Both the position numbers and the translations under genes were made by a program. Shown here one piece after another: positions 25,325 through 33,906 of a stretch of DNA of 64,000 nucleotides. The stretch's first letter is position 1; every line of letters begins with the position of its first letter. The notes beneath the pieces are model-generated. The model had not been told where the DNA came from. It searched no databases and saw only the letters and a program-made list of their open reading frames with translations. Source of the stretch: Nocardioides halotolerans DSM 19273 (lineage in GTDB: Bacteria > Actinomycetota > Actinomycetes > Propionibacteriales > Nocardioidaceae); contig NZ_KE383927.1 in NCBI RefSeq assembly GCF_000422805.1, positions 18,246 to 82,245 of the forward strand, given 5' to 3'.

Positions 25325-26391
25325 GTCCGGGCATCCGCGTCGTCGCCGATGCGGAGGTCGAGGTGCGCCAGCGTGTGGCTCAGGCCGCGGTGGCCCGCCG
25401 TCCGCCACGCGAAGGCGACGGTCAGGACGGCGTACGCCGCCAGCAGGCCGATCGCGAGCGGACCCACCACCTGGTCGTAGAGCGGGGCGAGCACGAACAC
25501 CGGCCCGACCCCCACGGCGAGCTTCACGATCCGGCCGGGCACCAGCAGGCGGCGTCGCCGCGGCACGGTGTGCAGCGAGACCACCCACTCGCCGAGGGTC
25601 CGGCCGAAGCCGAGCACGAGCACCGCCTCGACCGCGAACGGCACGCCCCACTGCAGGGCGGCCTGCACGTGCCGGTCCACCTCGGCGGGCGCGACGTCGC
25701 GCACGTAGATCTCCCAGCCGCGGAAGGCGACCGCCGCGGCCGCGCCGGCGAGCGCGATGAACAGCACGTCGCTGGTGAAGCCGACCACCCGGCGGCCGAA
25801 GGAGACCGTGGTGGGCAGTACGACGTCGGGGCGACGCCGGCGCACGACGAGGATCGACAGCAGCGACCCGATCGTCGCGCCGAGGGTGTTGACGATGAGG
25901 TCGTCGACGTCGAAGAGCCGGTAGGCACACGAGTAGAGGTGCCACACGCCGGTCTTCTGGGTGAGCTCGACCAGCAGCGAGAGCCCGAGCCCGGCGAGCG
26001 TCGCGACCACGACCCCGCGGTGCAGGATCACGCGGAGGAAGTAGCCGAGCGGGACGAACAGCAGGACGTTGAGCACGATCTGCAGGAACGCGGGTTCGCG
26101 CAGCAGCGCCAGCGGGCCGCCGCGGTCGGGCACGTGGATCAGGCCGAGCGAGCCGAGCACCCGCAGCTGGCTGCCCTTGCAGGCGAAGGTGTGGTCGGCC
26201 GGCATCGGCAGCAGCGTGTAGGTCCAGATCGCCAGCGCGTAGATCGCGGAGGTGACCAGGATCGTCAGGTCCAGCGGCCCGAGCCGGCCGTCGAGGCGGT
26301 ACTGCACCGCGGCGGTCGGGATCAGCAGCAGGACGGCGAGGACGGAGCCGAGGGCGATCGCGACGAGCGCGTTCGTCGCCTGGTCGCCCAC
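25321..26391 (-). CDS. VanZ-like / RDD membrane protein
   Basis: A 356-residue polytopic membrane protein. The first half matches VanZ-like proteins: TM1 near 8-28, YALAIWTYTLLPMP, LNVLLFVPLGYFLRV, LVELTQ and VDDLIVNTLGATIG. The second half (about 195 onward) is RDD-like: VSFGRRVVGFTSDVLFIALAG, LGEWVVSLH. VanZ-type proteins are associated with teicoplanin-like resistance but mostly have unknown function. GTG at 26391 lies nine bases after GGAGG. Convergent four-base overlap with the small protein gene at CTAG. Confidence 0.8.
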   Translation of the reverse strand: MGDQATNALVAIALGSVLAVLLLIPTAAVQYRLDGRLGPLDLTILVTSAIYALAIWTYTLLPMPADHTFACKGSQLRVLGSLGLIHVPDRGGPLALLREPAFLQIVLNVLLFVPLGYFLRVILHRGVVVATLAGLGLSLLVELTQKTGVWHLYSCAYRLFDVDDLIVNTLGATIGSLLSILVVRRRRPDVVLPTTVSFGRRVVGFTSDVLFIALAGAAAAVAFRGWEIYVRDVAPAEVDRHVQAALQWGVPFAVEAVLVLGFGRTLGEWVVSLHTVPRRRRLLVPGRIVKLAVGVGPVFVLAPLYDQVVGPLAIGLLAAYAVLTVAFAWRTAGHRGLSHTLAHLDLRIGDDADART

Positions 26392-26427
26392 GGCGGTAAT
26401 CCTCCCGCACGGGAGAGCGGCGGTGGC

Positions 26428-27123
26428 TCAGCGGTAGGTGACGAGCTCGCGGTCGAGCCAGGAGTGCTCGTTGAAGGTGAGCAGCCGGGCGCCGGTCGAC
26501 CCGACCACGATGCGGGTGACCGAGACGTTGACCATCACGGCGTTGAAGCGCGCCCAGGCCGCGGCCAGCAGCCGCGGCTCCTCACCGACCTCGGTGAGCA
26601 TCGCGCAGGCGGCCGCGATCGGACCGCCGGAGGTGACCACGACCGCCGTACGCCGCTCGCCCGCCATCCGTGCGGCCCGGCCGATGCCGTCGCGCACCCG
26701 GCCGATGAACTCGGCGAACGACTCGGGGTAGTCGGAGTCGTAGGCGCCGGACGCCCAGCGGGCGGTGGCCTTGGTGTAGAGCTCGTGGAAGGGCCGCAGC
26801 TCCATCCGGCCGCTGCGCAGCAGCTCCCGGTCGACGTCGCTCAGGGTGGGGTAGGCCTCCATCACCGCGAGGTGGTCGAGCTCGCGCCAGCGCTCGTCCT
26901 CCTCCAGCGGGACCTCCCACGCCGCGGCGCCGTTGAGCATCTGCTCGGCGGTCTCGCGCTGGCGGCGCATGCCGCCGTGGATCAGGTTGGTCGGCGAGAC
27001 GCCGTACGCCGAGAGCGCCTCCGCCACCTTGCGGCTCTGCCGGACGCCGCGCGACGAGAGGACGTCGTAGTCCTCGCTGCCGAACGACGCCTGTCCGTGC
27101 CGGACCAGCATCAGCACGCCCAT
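26428..27123 (-). CDS. histidine phosphatase (phosphoglycerate mutase) family protein
   Basis: A 231-residue branch-1 histidine phosphatase: LVRHGQASFG at residues 6-15 holds the catalytic His, MRRQRETAE the second Arg, and the second His is expected in the VVVTSGGPIAAAC region, where the usual GH of THG/SHG is replaced by SGG (SGGPI), which is common in the cobC/PhoE-like branch but reduces certainty of activity. Function is dephosphorylation of a small substrate; which one is unknown. ATG at 27123 with GGGGAG upstream. Lies between two membrane-protein genes without overlap. Confidence 0.85.
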   Translation of the reverse strand: MGVLMLVRHGQASFGSEDYDVLSSRGVRQSRKVAEALSAYGVSPTNLIHGGMRRQRETAEQMLNGAAAWEVPLEEDERWRELDHLAVMEAYPTLSDVDRELLRSGRMELRPFHELYTKATARWASGAYDSDYPESFAEFIGRVRDGIGRAARMAGERRTAVVVTSGGPIAAACAMLTEVGEEPRLLAAAWARFNAVMVNVSVTRIVVGSTGARLLTFNEHSWLDRELVTYR

Positions 27124-27148
27124 CGAGTCAGTCTCCCCACATCAGTCG

Positions 27149-28687
27149 TCATCCCGCGACGGTCGTCACAACTCTGGCCCGCTCGACCGGGTCGGTCCAG
27201 GCGTCGCGGGCGTGCAGGAGCCGGACCAGCGACCACACGACGAACGGCGCGGCGACCAGCACGGACACCTCGGGGTGCGGCACCCGCGCCAGCCCGGAGA
27301 AGACCAGGCTGGTCAGCGTGGTGGTGACCGCGAGCTTGGTCGAGTAGCCGACCATCACCAGGGGCGGCGCCGGAGTGGCCCGCGCCGACCGCAGGTCGAC
27401 CGCGAACGGGCGCCGCGACGACCACCGCATCGCCGAGGTGATGACCTGCAGCACGACGACCACCCACGTGCACAGCAGCGCGAGCAGCTCCGAGGTGCTC
27501 GGCAGCCCCGCGCGCAGGCCGGCCAGCACCATCGTCACGAACGACGCCACCAGCAGGAACTCGGTCAGCACCCAGGCGCGCGCCGCGAAGACGGTGCCGG
27601 GGCCGACGGGCACGCTCTCCCGCCACAGGGCGCCGCGGCCGTCGAGGCACCACGCGTTGACGCCGAACAGCAGCGCACCACCCGAGGCCACCAGGCCCGG
27701 GAGGATCGTCATCTGGGGCCAGGTGAGGTTGCCAGCGAGGGCGACGACGCCCGGGCCGACCGCGAGCACGGCGAGGCCGCGGCGCATCGGCACGGCCCGC
27801 CAGACCGACGCCCGGTCCAGCCGGACCAGCATCGCGAGGGCCGAGCGGGGCAGGCGGCGTGCCGGGTGGTTGCCGCTCTCGACGCGCAGCTCGTCGCGCG
27901 GCGCGCGCCGGGCGGCGAGGTGGGCCGGGACGGCGCCCAGCACGACCGCGACCACCAGGAGCAGGAGCTCGACCGCGATCGACTCGACCCAGCGCATCCG
28001 GAAGCCGTCGACGTAGCCGACGACGATCCAGCGCGTCTTGAGCGAGTCGAGGATGCCGACCGTGTGGTGGGTCAGCTGGAGCAGCACGGCGACGCCGGCC
28101 AGCGCGACGCCGACGCACCGGATGATCGCGATGCCGTGCGACGTGCGCCGGACGGCCTCGACGGTCCAGGCCACGACCTGACCGACCGCGGTCGCCGCGA
28201 GGATCCAGATCACGATCCCGATCTCGGCCGCTACGAGCGAGCGCCGTTCGACGCCGTACGCCGTGACGCCGATCAGGATCCACGCCTGCAGCAGCCACGC
28301 GATGTTGAGAGGGGCGAGCAGGAGCGCGCCGAGGTGGTCCGTCGTCGGGCTCACCGGGTGGATCACGGCGTGCTCGCGGTGCAGCAGCTCGCGGCCGCCG
28401 CCCGACGCGACCGCCGAGGCGATCGCGAGGACCATGAACCCGGCCATCGCCGTCGGGATGAGCAGGACGGCATCGAGGGCGTAGCCCTTCGAGCTGCCGG
28501 CACCGCTGACGAACGCCGGGAGCGTCGCGGCCGCGACGGTCAGGCCGACGAACACCGCGGCACCGAGCGCGAACGCGCGCGGGCGGCGGACCGTCGTGGT
28601 GCGGAAGTCGACGAGGTGGGCGACGTCGGCGACCGCGCGGCGTACCTCCCGGGGCCGCAGGTCAGTCCAGGAGGCTGCGGTAGGCAC
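27149..28687 (-). CDS. ABC transporter membrane protein (large exporter permease)
   Basis: A 512-residue integral membrane protein with about 10-12 hydrophobic helices (FALGAAVFVGLTVAAATLPA, ALLLAPLNIAWLLQAWILIG, AVELLLLVVAVVLGAVPAHL, LVASFVTMVLAGLRAGLP). It follows an ATPase gene in the same direction and must be its partner. Start GTG at 28687 overlaps the ATPase end by 26 bases and is preceded by a strong site GAGGAGGGG; the longer frame from 28741 is not needed. No named family is recognised beyond ABC-2-like exporter permeases; substrate unknown. Confidence 0.8.
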   Translation of the reverse strand: MPTAASWTDLRPREVRRAVADVAHLVDFRTTTVRRPRAFALGAAVFVGLTVAAATLPAFVSGAGSSKGYALDAVLLIPTAMAGFMVLAIASAVASGGGRELLHREHAVIHPVSPTTDHLGALLLAPLNIAWLLQAWILIGVTAYGVERRSLVAAEIGIVIWILAATAVGQVVAWTVEAVRRTSHGIAIIRCVGVALAGVAVLLQLTHHTVGILDSLKTRWIVVGYVDGFRMRWVESIAVELLLLVVAVVLGAVPAHLAARRAPRDELRVESGNHPARRLPRSALAMLVRLDRASVWRAVPMRRGLAVLAVGPGVVALAGNLTWPQMTILPGLVASGGALLFGVNAWCLDGRGALWRESVPVGPGTVFAARAWVLTEFLLVASFVTMVLAGLRAGLPSTSELLALLCTWVVVVLQVITSAMRWSSRRPFAVDLRSARATPAPPLVMVGYSTKLAVTTTLTSLVFSGLARVPHPEVSVLVAAPFVVWSLVRLLHARDAWTDPVERARVVTTVAG

Positions 28688-29375
28688 GAGCCCCCTCCTC
28701 GCCGGACATCTCACCCGCGGTGGCGGTGGCGACCTGGGCACCGCCGCGCAGGACCAGCACCGACGTGCAGGCCTCGACGGCCAGCTCGCGCAGGTGGGTG
28801 GAGACCAGCACGCAGGCCCCCCGGGCGCGCGCGTCGTTGATGACGTCGAACGTCGCCTCGACCCCGATGGGGTCGACGCCGTCGAAGGGCTCGTCGAGCA
28901 GGAGCACCTCGGGGTCGTGCAGCGCGGCCAGGCAGACCGAGAGCCGCCGGCCCATGCCGTGGGAGAAGCCGCTGGTGACCCGGTGCGCCACGTCGCCGAG
29001 CTCGAAGCGCTCGAGCAGGTCGCGGGCCCGCTCCTCCCAGCCGTCGAGCCGGCGCAGGCGCGCGGACAGCTGGAGGTGCTCCCACGGAGTCGCGCGCGGC
29101 ACCAGGCCGCCCACGTCGGGGCAGTAGCCGACCGCGCGCTTGACCGCGAGCGTCTCGGTGCGCACGTCGTGACCGGCGACGACGGCGCTGCCGGCCGTGG
29201 GCGGGACGACGCCGGCGAGGACGCGCATGGTGGTGGACTTCCCGGCGCCGTTGCGGCCCAGCAGCGCGGTCGCGTGCCCGGCGTACGCCGTCAGGTCGAC
29301 GCCCGCGACGGCCTCGACCTCGCCGAAGCGCACGTGGAGGCTCCGGACGTCGACGACGGCTTCGCGGCTGATCAC
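28662..29375 (-). CDS. ABC transporter ATPase (ABC-2 exporter type)
   Basis: A 237-residue ATPase: Walker A LLGRNGAGKST near residue 38, Q-loop YCPDVGGLVP, Walker B VLLLDEPFDGVDP, switch His VSTHLRE. The signature is degenerate: FSHGMGRRL replaces LSGGQ, still with the key Ser and Gly, a pattern seen in some ABC-2 exporters. GTG at 29375, eight bases after GGGAGG, replaces the longer frame from 29531. First gene of a two-gene exporter operon. Confidence 0.88.
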   Translation of the reverse strand: MISREAVVDVRSLHVRFGEVEAVAGVDLTAYAGHATALLGRNGAGKSTTMRVLAGVVPPTAGSAVVAGHDVRTETLAVKRAVGYCPDVGGLVPRATPWEHLQLSARLRRLDGWEERARDLLERFELGDVAHRVTSGFSHGMGRRLSVCLAALHDPEVLLLDEPFDGVDPIGVEATFDVINDARARGACVLVSTHLRELAVEACTSVLVLRGGAQVATATAGEMSGEEGARAYRSLLD

Positions 29376-29533
29376 GACCAAATCCTCCCTGCGCACTCGG
29401 CCGGGCGCCGGAGATTCGCCAAGTTCGCCCGGACCGGCCGGGAAATCTGGCCGAAAGGACGACCCGATCTCGCTATGGACCTCGCCGGAGGGGAGTTCTA
29501 GCGTCGATAGATCCAGCGACAGGAGGTCCACCC

Positions 29534-30130
29534 ATGTTCATCCAGGTCATGCAGGCCAGGTGCACCCGTCACGACGAGCTGCGGGCGCTGGCCGACGAGT
29601 GGGCGGAGCGGAGCGGCCCGGACGCCGACGGGTGGCTGGGTGGCACCTACGGCTTCACCGACGACGACCTCTTCTTCGGGGTCATCAGGTTCACCGACCG
29701 AGACTCGGCGATGGCCAACTCGGCGCGCCCGGAGACCAGCGCGTTCGCCGAACGGATGGCCGCCCTGGTCGACGGGCCGGTCGAGTTCCACGACTCCGAC
29801 GACGTCTCGGTCCTCTTCGACGGCGGGTCCGACGACGCGGGGTTCGTCCAGATCATCCGCGGCAAGGTCGACGACCCCGCGCGGTTGCGTGCCCTCCTGA
29901 GCTCCGACCCCGAGGCCCTGCACCAGATGCGGCCCGACATCCTCGGCGCGACGCTGGCGATCGAGGCGGACGGCACCTTCACCGAGACGGTGGCGTTCAC
30001 CGACGAGGACAGCGCCCGCCGTGGCGAGGCGACGCCGCCTCCCCCGGAGGTCGCCGGCGAGTTCGAGTGGGCCATGCAGGGCGCGTCGTTCCACGACCTG
30101 CGTCAGCCGTGGTTCGAGAGCCCGCGCTGA
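29534..30130 (+). CDS. conserved hypothetical, two-domain alpha/beta (dimeric barrel-like)
   Basis: A 198-residue protein with perfect AGGAGGT ribosome binding site ten bases before ATG 29534. It looks like a duplicated dimeric alpha-beta barrel: MFIQVMQARCTRHDELRAL with YGFTDDDLFFGVIRFTD in the first half, and FVQIIRGKVDDPARLRALL with the ETVAFTDEDSA segment in the second. Such folds bind small molecules or act as monooxygenases, but no catalytic residues can be named. Unlinked to neighbours; divergent from the ABC exporter. Confidence 0.75.
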   Translation: MFIQVMQARCTRHDELRALADEWAERSGPDADGWLGGTYGFTDDDLFFGVIRFTDRDSAMANSARPETSAFAERMAALVDGPVEFHDSDDVSVLFDGGSDDAGFVQIIRGKVDDPARLRALLSSDPEALHQMRPDILGATLAIEADGTFTETVAFTDEDSARRGEATPPPPEVAGEFEWAMQGASFHDLRQPWFESPR

Positions 30131-30204
30131 CCATCGACCCGGCCGCCGCCCGCCACTGCCCGCCGCCACTGCCCGCCGCCGCCGCCCGCCGCCCGCCGCC
30201 GCAG

Positions 30205-30272
30205 GTAACTCACCGTTACGTCCGCTTTCCAGCCGTCAGGACGGTCGGCGAGCGGATGTAACGGTGAGCTAC
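30205..30272. terminator. 68-base hairpin between convergent genes, probable bidirectional terminator
   Basis: Arms GTAACTCACCGTTAC and GTAACGGTGAGCTAC (one mismatch), with pairing continuing inward to a CCGTC/GGACGG tip, symmetric about 30238. It lies between the stops of the plus gene (30130) and fadB (30294). Upstream is a CCGCCG-rich simple stretch (30139-30203). No T-run. Could also be an interspersed palindrome; only one copy was seen here. Confidence 0.5.
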
Positions 30273-30293
30273 CCCAGTCGGTGAGGCCCGGCC

Positions 30294-32510
30294 TCAGGCC
30301 GGGAAGCCCTCGCCCTTGGCGGCCAGGTCGCGCAGCCACGGCGTGGCCCGGAAGCGCTCGCCGTAGGTCTCGGCCAGCTCGTCGGCACGCTCGAGGAACG
30401 CCGCCAGCCCGATCGGGCCCTCGGGGTCCTCGGGGTCCTGGTAGCCGGTCATGAACTGCGCGGCGCCACCGGTCATGGGCGGGAAGCCGATGCCCATGAT
30501 CGAGCCGATGTTGGCCGCCGCGGCGGACTCGATGACGCCCTCCTCGAAGCACTTCGCGGTCTCGAGCGCCTCGGCGAACAGCATCCGGTCCTTGATGTCG
30601 CGCAACGGGATCTGCTGCTCCGCGACCGGGAACAGCTCGGCCAGGCCGGGCCAGATCGACCCGCGGGCGCCGTTCTCGTCGTAGTCGTAGAAGCCGGCGC
30701 CGCGGAGCCGGCCGGCGCGGCCGGCCTCGAGCATGGTGTCGACGACGGCGGTGCCGGGATGGCCGTACTCCTTGCCCTCGCGCTCGGCCGCCTCGCGGGT
30801 CGCCTTGGCGATCTTGGCCATCAGCTCGAGGTTGAGCTCGTCGGAGAGCTGCAGCACCGGCGCCGGGTAGCCGGCCTGGGTGGTGGCCCGCTCGATCGAG
30901 TAGGGGTGCACGCCCTCGGCGAGCATCGCCATGCCCTCGTTGACCATGAAGCCGATGACGCGCGAGGTGTAGAACCCGCGGCTGTCGTTGACGACGATCG
31001 GCGTCTTCTTGATCTGCTGGACGACGTCGTAGGCCTTGGCCAGCGCCTCGTCGGAGGTCTCCGCGCCCTTGATGATCTCGACCAGCGGCATCTTGTCGAC
31101 CGGGCTGAAGAAGTGCAGGCCGATGAAGTCCTTGGGCCGGTCGACGCCGGTCGCGAGCTCGGTGATGGGCAGCGTGCTCGTGTTGGAGCAGAGCAGCGCG
31201 TCGCCCCTCTCGTGACCAGTGACGTACGGCGCGATCTCGGCGAACACCTGGTGCTTGAGCGACGGGTCCTCGAAGACGGCCTCGATGACGAGGTCGCAGC
31301 CGGCGAGGTCGGCGGGGTCGGCGGTCGCGGTGATCCGGCCGAGCAGCTCGGCCTTCTTCTCCTCGGTCGACCGCCCGCGGCTGATCGCCTTGTCGAGCAG
31401 CTTCTCGGAGTAGGACCTGCCCTTCTCGGCGTTCTCGACGGCGACGTCCTTGAGCACGACCTGCATGCCGGCCCGCGCGCAGACGTAGGCGATGCCGGCG
31501 CCCATCATCCCCGCGCCGAGCACGCCGACCTTCGTGGCCTGCCAGGGCTCGATGCCCTGCGGGCGCAGCTTGCCGGCGTTGATCGCCTGCAGGTCGAAGA
31601 AGAACGCCTGGATCATGTTCTTCGAGCCCTGGTGGACCACGAGGTTGGTCAGGTAGCGCGACTCGATCCGGCTCGCGGTGTCGAAGTCGACCTGCGCGCC
31701 CTCGACCGCCGCCGAGAGGATCGCCCGCTGCGCGGGGAAGTCGGCACCCTTGAGCTGCTTGCGGAGCAGGGCGGGGAACGCCGGCAGGAACGCCGCCAGC
31801 GCGGGCGACTTCGGGGAGCCGCCGGGCATCTTGTAGCCGGGGGCGTCCCACGGGTTCTGCGCGGCGTCGGGGTTGGCCTTGATCCAGGCCTTGGCGGCCG
31901 GGACCAGCTCGTCCTGGGTGGCGACGACCTCGTCGACGAGGCCCTTCTCCTTCGCCTGTGCAGGCTTGAACGTGCTGCCCTGGAGCAGCACGTCCATCAG
32001 CCCGCTCTGGATCCCGAGCAGGCGGACGATGCGGGTGACGCCACCGCCGCCGGGCAGCAGGCCGAGGCTCGCCTCGGGGAGGCCCACCTCGAACCGGCCG
32101 TCGACGGCGACGCGGTGGTTGCACGCCAGCGCGATCTCGAAGCCGCCGCCGAGTGCGGCGCCGTTGATCGCGGCGACCACGGGCTGGGGGAACGTCTCGA
32201 GCCGGCGCAGCGCGGCCTTCACGCGCTCGGCGAGCTCGAAGACCGACTGCGCGTCGGCCGGCGTCGCCTTGACCATCTCGTGGAGGTTCGCGCCGGCGAA
32301 GAACGTCTTCTTCGCGCTCGTCACCACGACGCCCGTCACGGAGTCGGCATCGGCGTACAGCCGGTCGACCGCGGCGGCCATCGCGTCGATGTAGAGCTCG
32401 TTCATCGTGTTGGCGCTGGCGGTCGGGTCGTCGAGGGTCAGCGTGACGATGCCGTCGGCGTCCTGCTCGTAGCGCACGGCGCTCTGCTGGTCGGTGGTCG
32501 CGGTGCTCAT
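30294..32510 (-). CDS. fadB: fatty acid oxidation complex alpha subunit (enoyl-CoA hydratase / 3-hydroxyacyl-CoA dehydrogenase)
   Basis: A 738-residue two-domain enzyme. Residues 1-200 are crotonase-like (FFAGANLHEM, oxyanion GAALGGGFEIALAC, catalytic Glu in GLPEASLGLLPGGGG); from about 335 the NAD domain begins (VGVLGAGMMGAGIAY), with the catalytic His in LHFFSPVDKMPLVEI and Glu in the DRPKDF region, then the C-terminal helical HCDH domains (GRAGRLRGAGFYDY). Converts enoyl-CoA to 3-ketoacyl-CoA in beta-oxidation; the thiolase gene is upstream. RBS GAAGG before ATG 32510. Length fits actinobacterial FadB. Confidence 0.95.
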   Translation of the reverse strand: MSTATTDQQSAVRYEQDADGIVTLTLDDPTASANTMNELYIDAMAAAVDRLYADADSVTGVVVTSAKKTFFAGANLHEMVKATPADAQSVFELAERVKAALRRLETFPQPVVAAINGAALGGGFEIALACNHRVAVDGRFEVGLPEASLGLLPGGGGVTRIVRLLGIQSGLMDVLLQGSTFKPAQAKEKGLVDEVVATQDELVPAAKAWIKANPDAAQNPWDAPGYKMPGGSPKSPALAAFLPAFPALLRKQLKGADFPAQRAILSAAVEGAQVDFDTASRIESRYLTNLVVHQGSKNMIQAFFFDLQAINAGKLRPQGIEPWQATKVGVLGAGMMGAGIAYVCARAGMQVVLKDVAVENAEKGRSYSEKLLDKAISRGRSTEEKKAELLGRITATADPADLAGCDLVIEAVFEDPSLKHQVFAEIAPYVTGHERGDALLCSNTSTLPITELATGVDRPKDFIGLHFFSPVDKMPLVEIIKGAETSDEALAKAYDVVQQIKKTPIVVNDSRGFYTSRVIGFMVNEGMAMLAEGVHPYSIERATTQAGYPAPVLQLSDELNLELMAKIAKATREAAEREGKEYGHPGTAVVDTMLEAGRAGRLRGAGFYDYDENGARGSIWPGLAELFPVAEQQIPLRDIKDRMLFAEALETAKCFEEGVIESAAAANIGSIMGIGFPPMTGGAAQFMTGYQDPEDPEGPIGLAAFLERADELAETYGERFRATPWLRDLAAKGEGFPA

Positions 32511-32526
32511 GTGAATCCTTCGTTCT

Positions 32527-32580
32527 CGGTGGCTGAGGTGCGAGGAGCGCCAGCGACGAGCCTCGAAGCCTCGCGAGCCG
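32527..32580. repeat. intergenic repeat-like segment between fadA and fadB
   Basis: A GC-rich stretch (cgaggagcgccagcgacgag) containing CGAGG/CCTCG inverted arms, of a style frequent between genes in actinobacteria. Only one copy is seen in this window. Confidence 0.3.
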
Positions 32581-32595
32581 GTGCAGGAACGTGCG

Positions 32596-33828
32596 TCAGA
32601 CCAGTTCCACGATGGTGGCGATGCCCATGCCGCCGCCGACGCAGAGCGTCGCGAGGCCGCGCTTGAGGTCGCGCCGCTCGAGCTCGTCGATGAGGGTGCC
32701 GAGGATCATCGCGCCGGTGGCGCCGAGCGGGTGGCCCATGGCGATGGCCCCGCCGTTGACGTTGGTGATCTCCGCGGTGATGCCCATGTCGCGCATGAAC
32801 CGCATCGCGACGGCGGCGAAGGCCTCGTTGATCTCGAAGAGGTCGATGTCCTTGGTCTCGAGACCGGCGACGGCGAGCGCCTTGCGCGCGGCCGGCGCGG
32901 GGCCGGTCAGCATGATCGTCGGGTCGGCGCCGGAGACGGCAGCGGCGATGATCCGGGCGCGGGGGGTGAGCCCGAGGTCGTTCCCGACCTGCTCGCTGCC
33001 GATCGCGACGAGGGCGGACCCGTCGACGATGCCCGAGGAGTTGCCGGCGTGGTGGACGTGGTCGATCTTCTCGACCCAGTGGTACTTCTCGAGTGCCACG
33101 TCGTCGAAGCCCGCGTCGGCGCCGATCTGCGCGAAGCTCGGCTTGAGAGCGGCCAGCCCCTCGGGCGTCGTGTCGGGGCGGATCAGCTCGTCGTGGTCGA
33201 GCACGGTCACGCCGTTGAGGTCCTTGACCGGGATGACCGACTTGTCGAAGTAGCCGTTCGCCCACGCCTTGGCGGCGCGGTGGTTGGACTCGGCGGCGAA
33301 GGCGTCGACGTCGTCGCGGGTCCAGCCCTCGATCGTGGCGATGAGGTCGGCGCCGATGCCCTGCGGCACGAAGCCGGTCTTGAGCGCGGTCGCCGGGTCG
33401 GACGCCCACGCACCGCCGTCGGAGCCCATCGGCACCCGGCTCATCGACTCGACGCCGCCGGCGAGGATCAGCTGCTCGAAGCCGCCCCGCACCCGCGACG
33501 CGGCCTGGTTGACGGCCTCGAGGCCGGAGGCGCAGAAGCGGTTGAGCTGGACGCCCGCGGTCGTCTCCGGGAGCCCGGCGGCGAGCGCTGCGGTCTTCGC
33601 GATGTCACCGCCCTGGTCGCCGACCGGCGAGACGACGCCGAGCACGACGTCGTCGATGCGGTCGGTGTCGAGGCTGGGGTTGCGCTCCCGCAGCTCGTCG
33701 ATGAGGCCGACCACCAGGTCCACCGGCTTCACCTCGTGCAGCGAGCCCGCTGCCTTGCCCTTGCCACGAGGGGTGCGGAGGTGGTCGTAGACGAACGCTT
33801 CCTGCCCGGATGCCAGCCCAGATGCCAT
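32596..33828 (-). CDS. fadA: acetyl-CoA acyltransferase (thiolase)
   Basis: A 410-residue thiolase. Nucleophilic Cys in NRFCASGLEAV (about residue 90), catalytic His in GGAIAMGHPLGATGA and second Cys in LCVGGGMGIA, plus the NEAFAAVA motif. Cleaves 3-ketoacyl-CoA to acetyl-CoA in the complex with FadB. The operon fadA-fadB has 85 bases between the genes. ATG at 33828 follows a -10-like CACAAT by seven bases, with a 7-5-7 palindrome in the promoter, and the divergent MerR gene is the likely controller. Confidence 0.95.
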   Translation of the reverse strand: MASGLASGQEAFVYDHLRTPRGKGKAAGSLHEVKPVDLVVGLIDELRERNPSLDTDRIDDVVLGVVSPVGDQGGDIAKTAALAAGLPETTAGVQLNRFCASGLEAVNQAASRVRGGFEQLILAGGVESMSRVPMGSDGGAWASDPATALKTGFVPQGIGADLIATIEGWTRDDVDAFAAESNHRAAKAWANGYFDKSVIPVKDLNGVTVLDHDELIRPDTTPEGLAALKPSFAQIGADAGFDDVALEKYHWVEKIDHVHHAGNSSGIVDGSALVAIGSEQVGNDLGLTPRARIIAAAVSGADPTIMLTGPAPAARKALAVAGLETKDIDLFEINEAFAAVAMRFMRDMGITAEITNVNGGAIAMGHPLGATGAMILGTLIDELERRDLKRGLATLCVGGGMGIATIVELV

Positions 33829-33835
33829 GTCGCCG

Positions 33836-33863
33836 ATTGTGACACCATTAGTGTCACGATCAA
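33836..33863 (-). promoter_or_regulatory. fadA promoter with palindromic operator inside the spacer
   Basis: Minus strand: TTGATC (33858-33863), 16 bases, CACAAT (33836-33841), seven bases, ATG. GTGACAC-CATTA-GTGTCAC (33839-33857) is a perfect 7-base inverted repeat that fills the spacer, the usual place of a MerR-type operator. The MerR gene starts 49 bases away on the plus strand. Confidence 0.6.
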
Positions 33864-33906
33864 CAGGGCCGCCCATGTGGCCTGACTCACCCGGACGAGG
33901 AGGCTC

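Noticed and set aside
30139..30203. CCGCCG-rich stretch as a coding repeat
   Set aside because: It follows the stop codon of the plus gene and lies before the hairpin; simple GC-rich intergenic sequence.
30759..32666. 635-residue plus-strand frame opposite fadB
   Set aside because: Antisense shadow; fadB has full-length family motifs on the minus strand.
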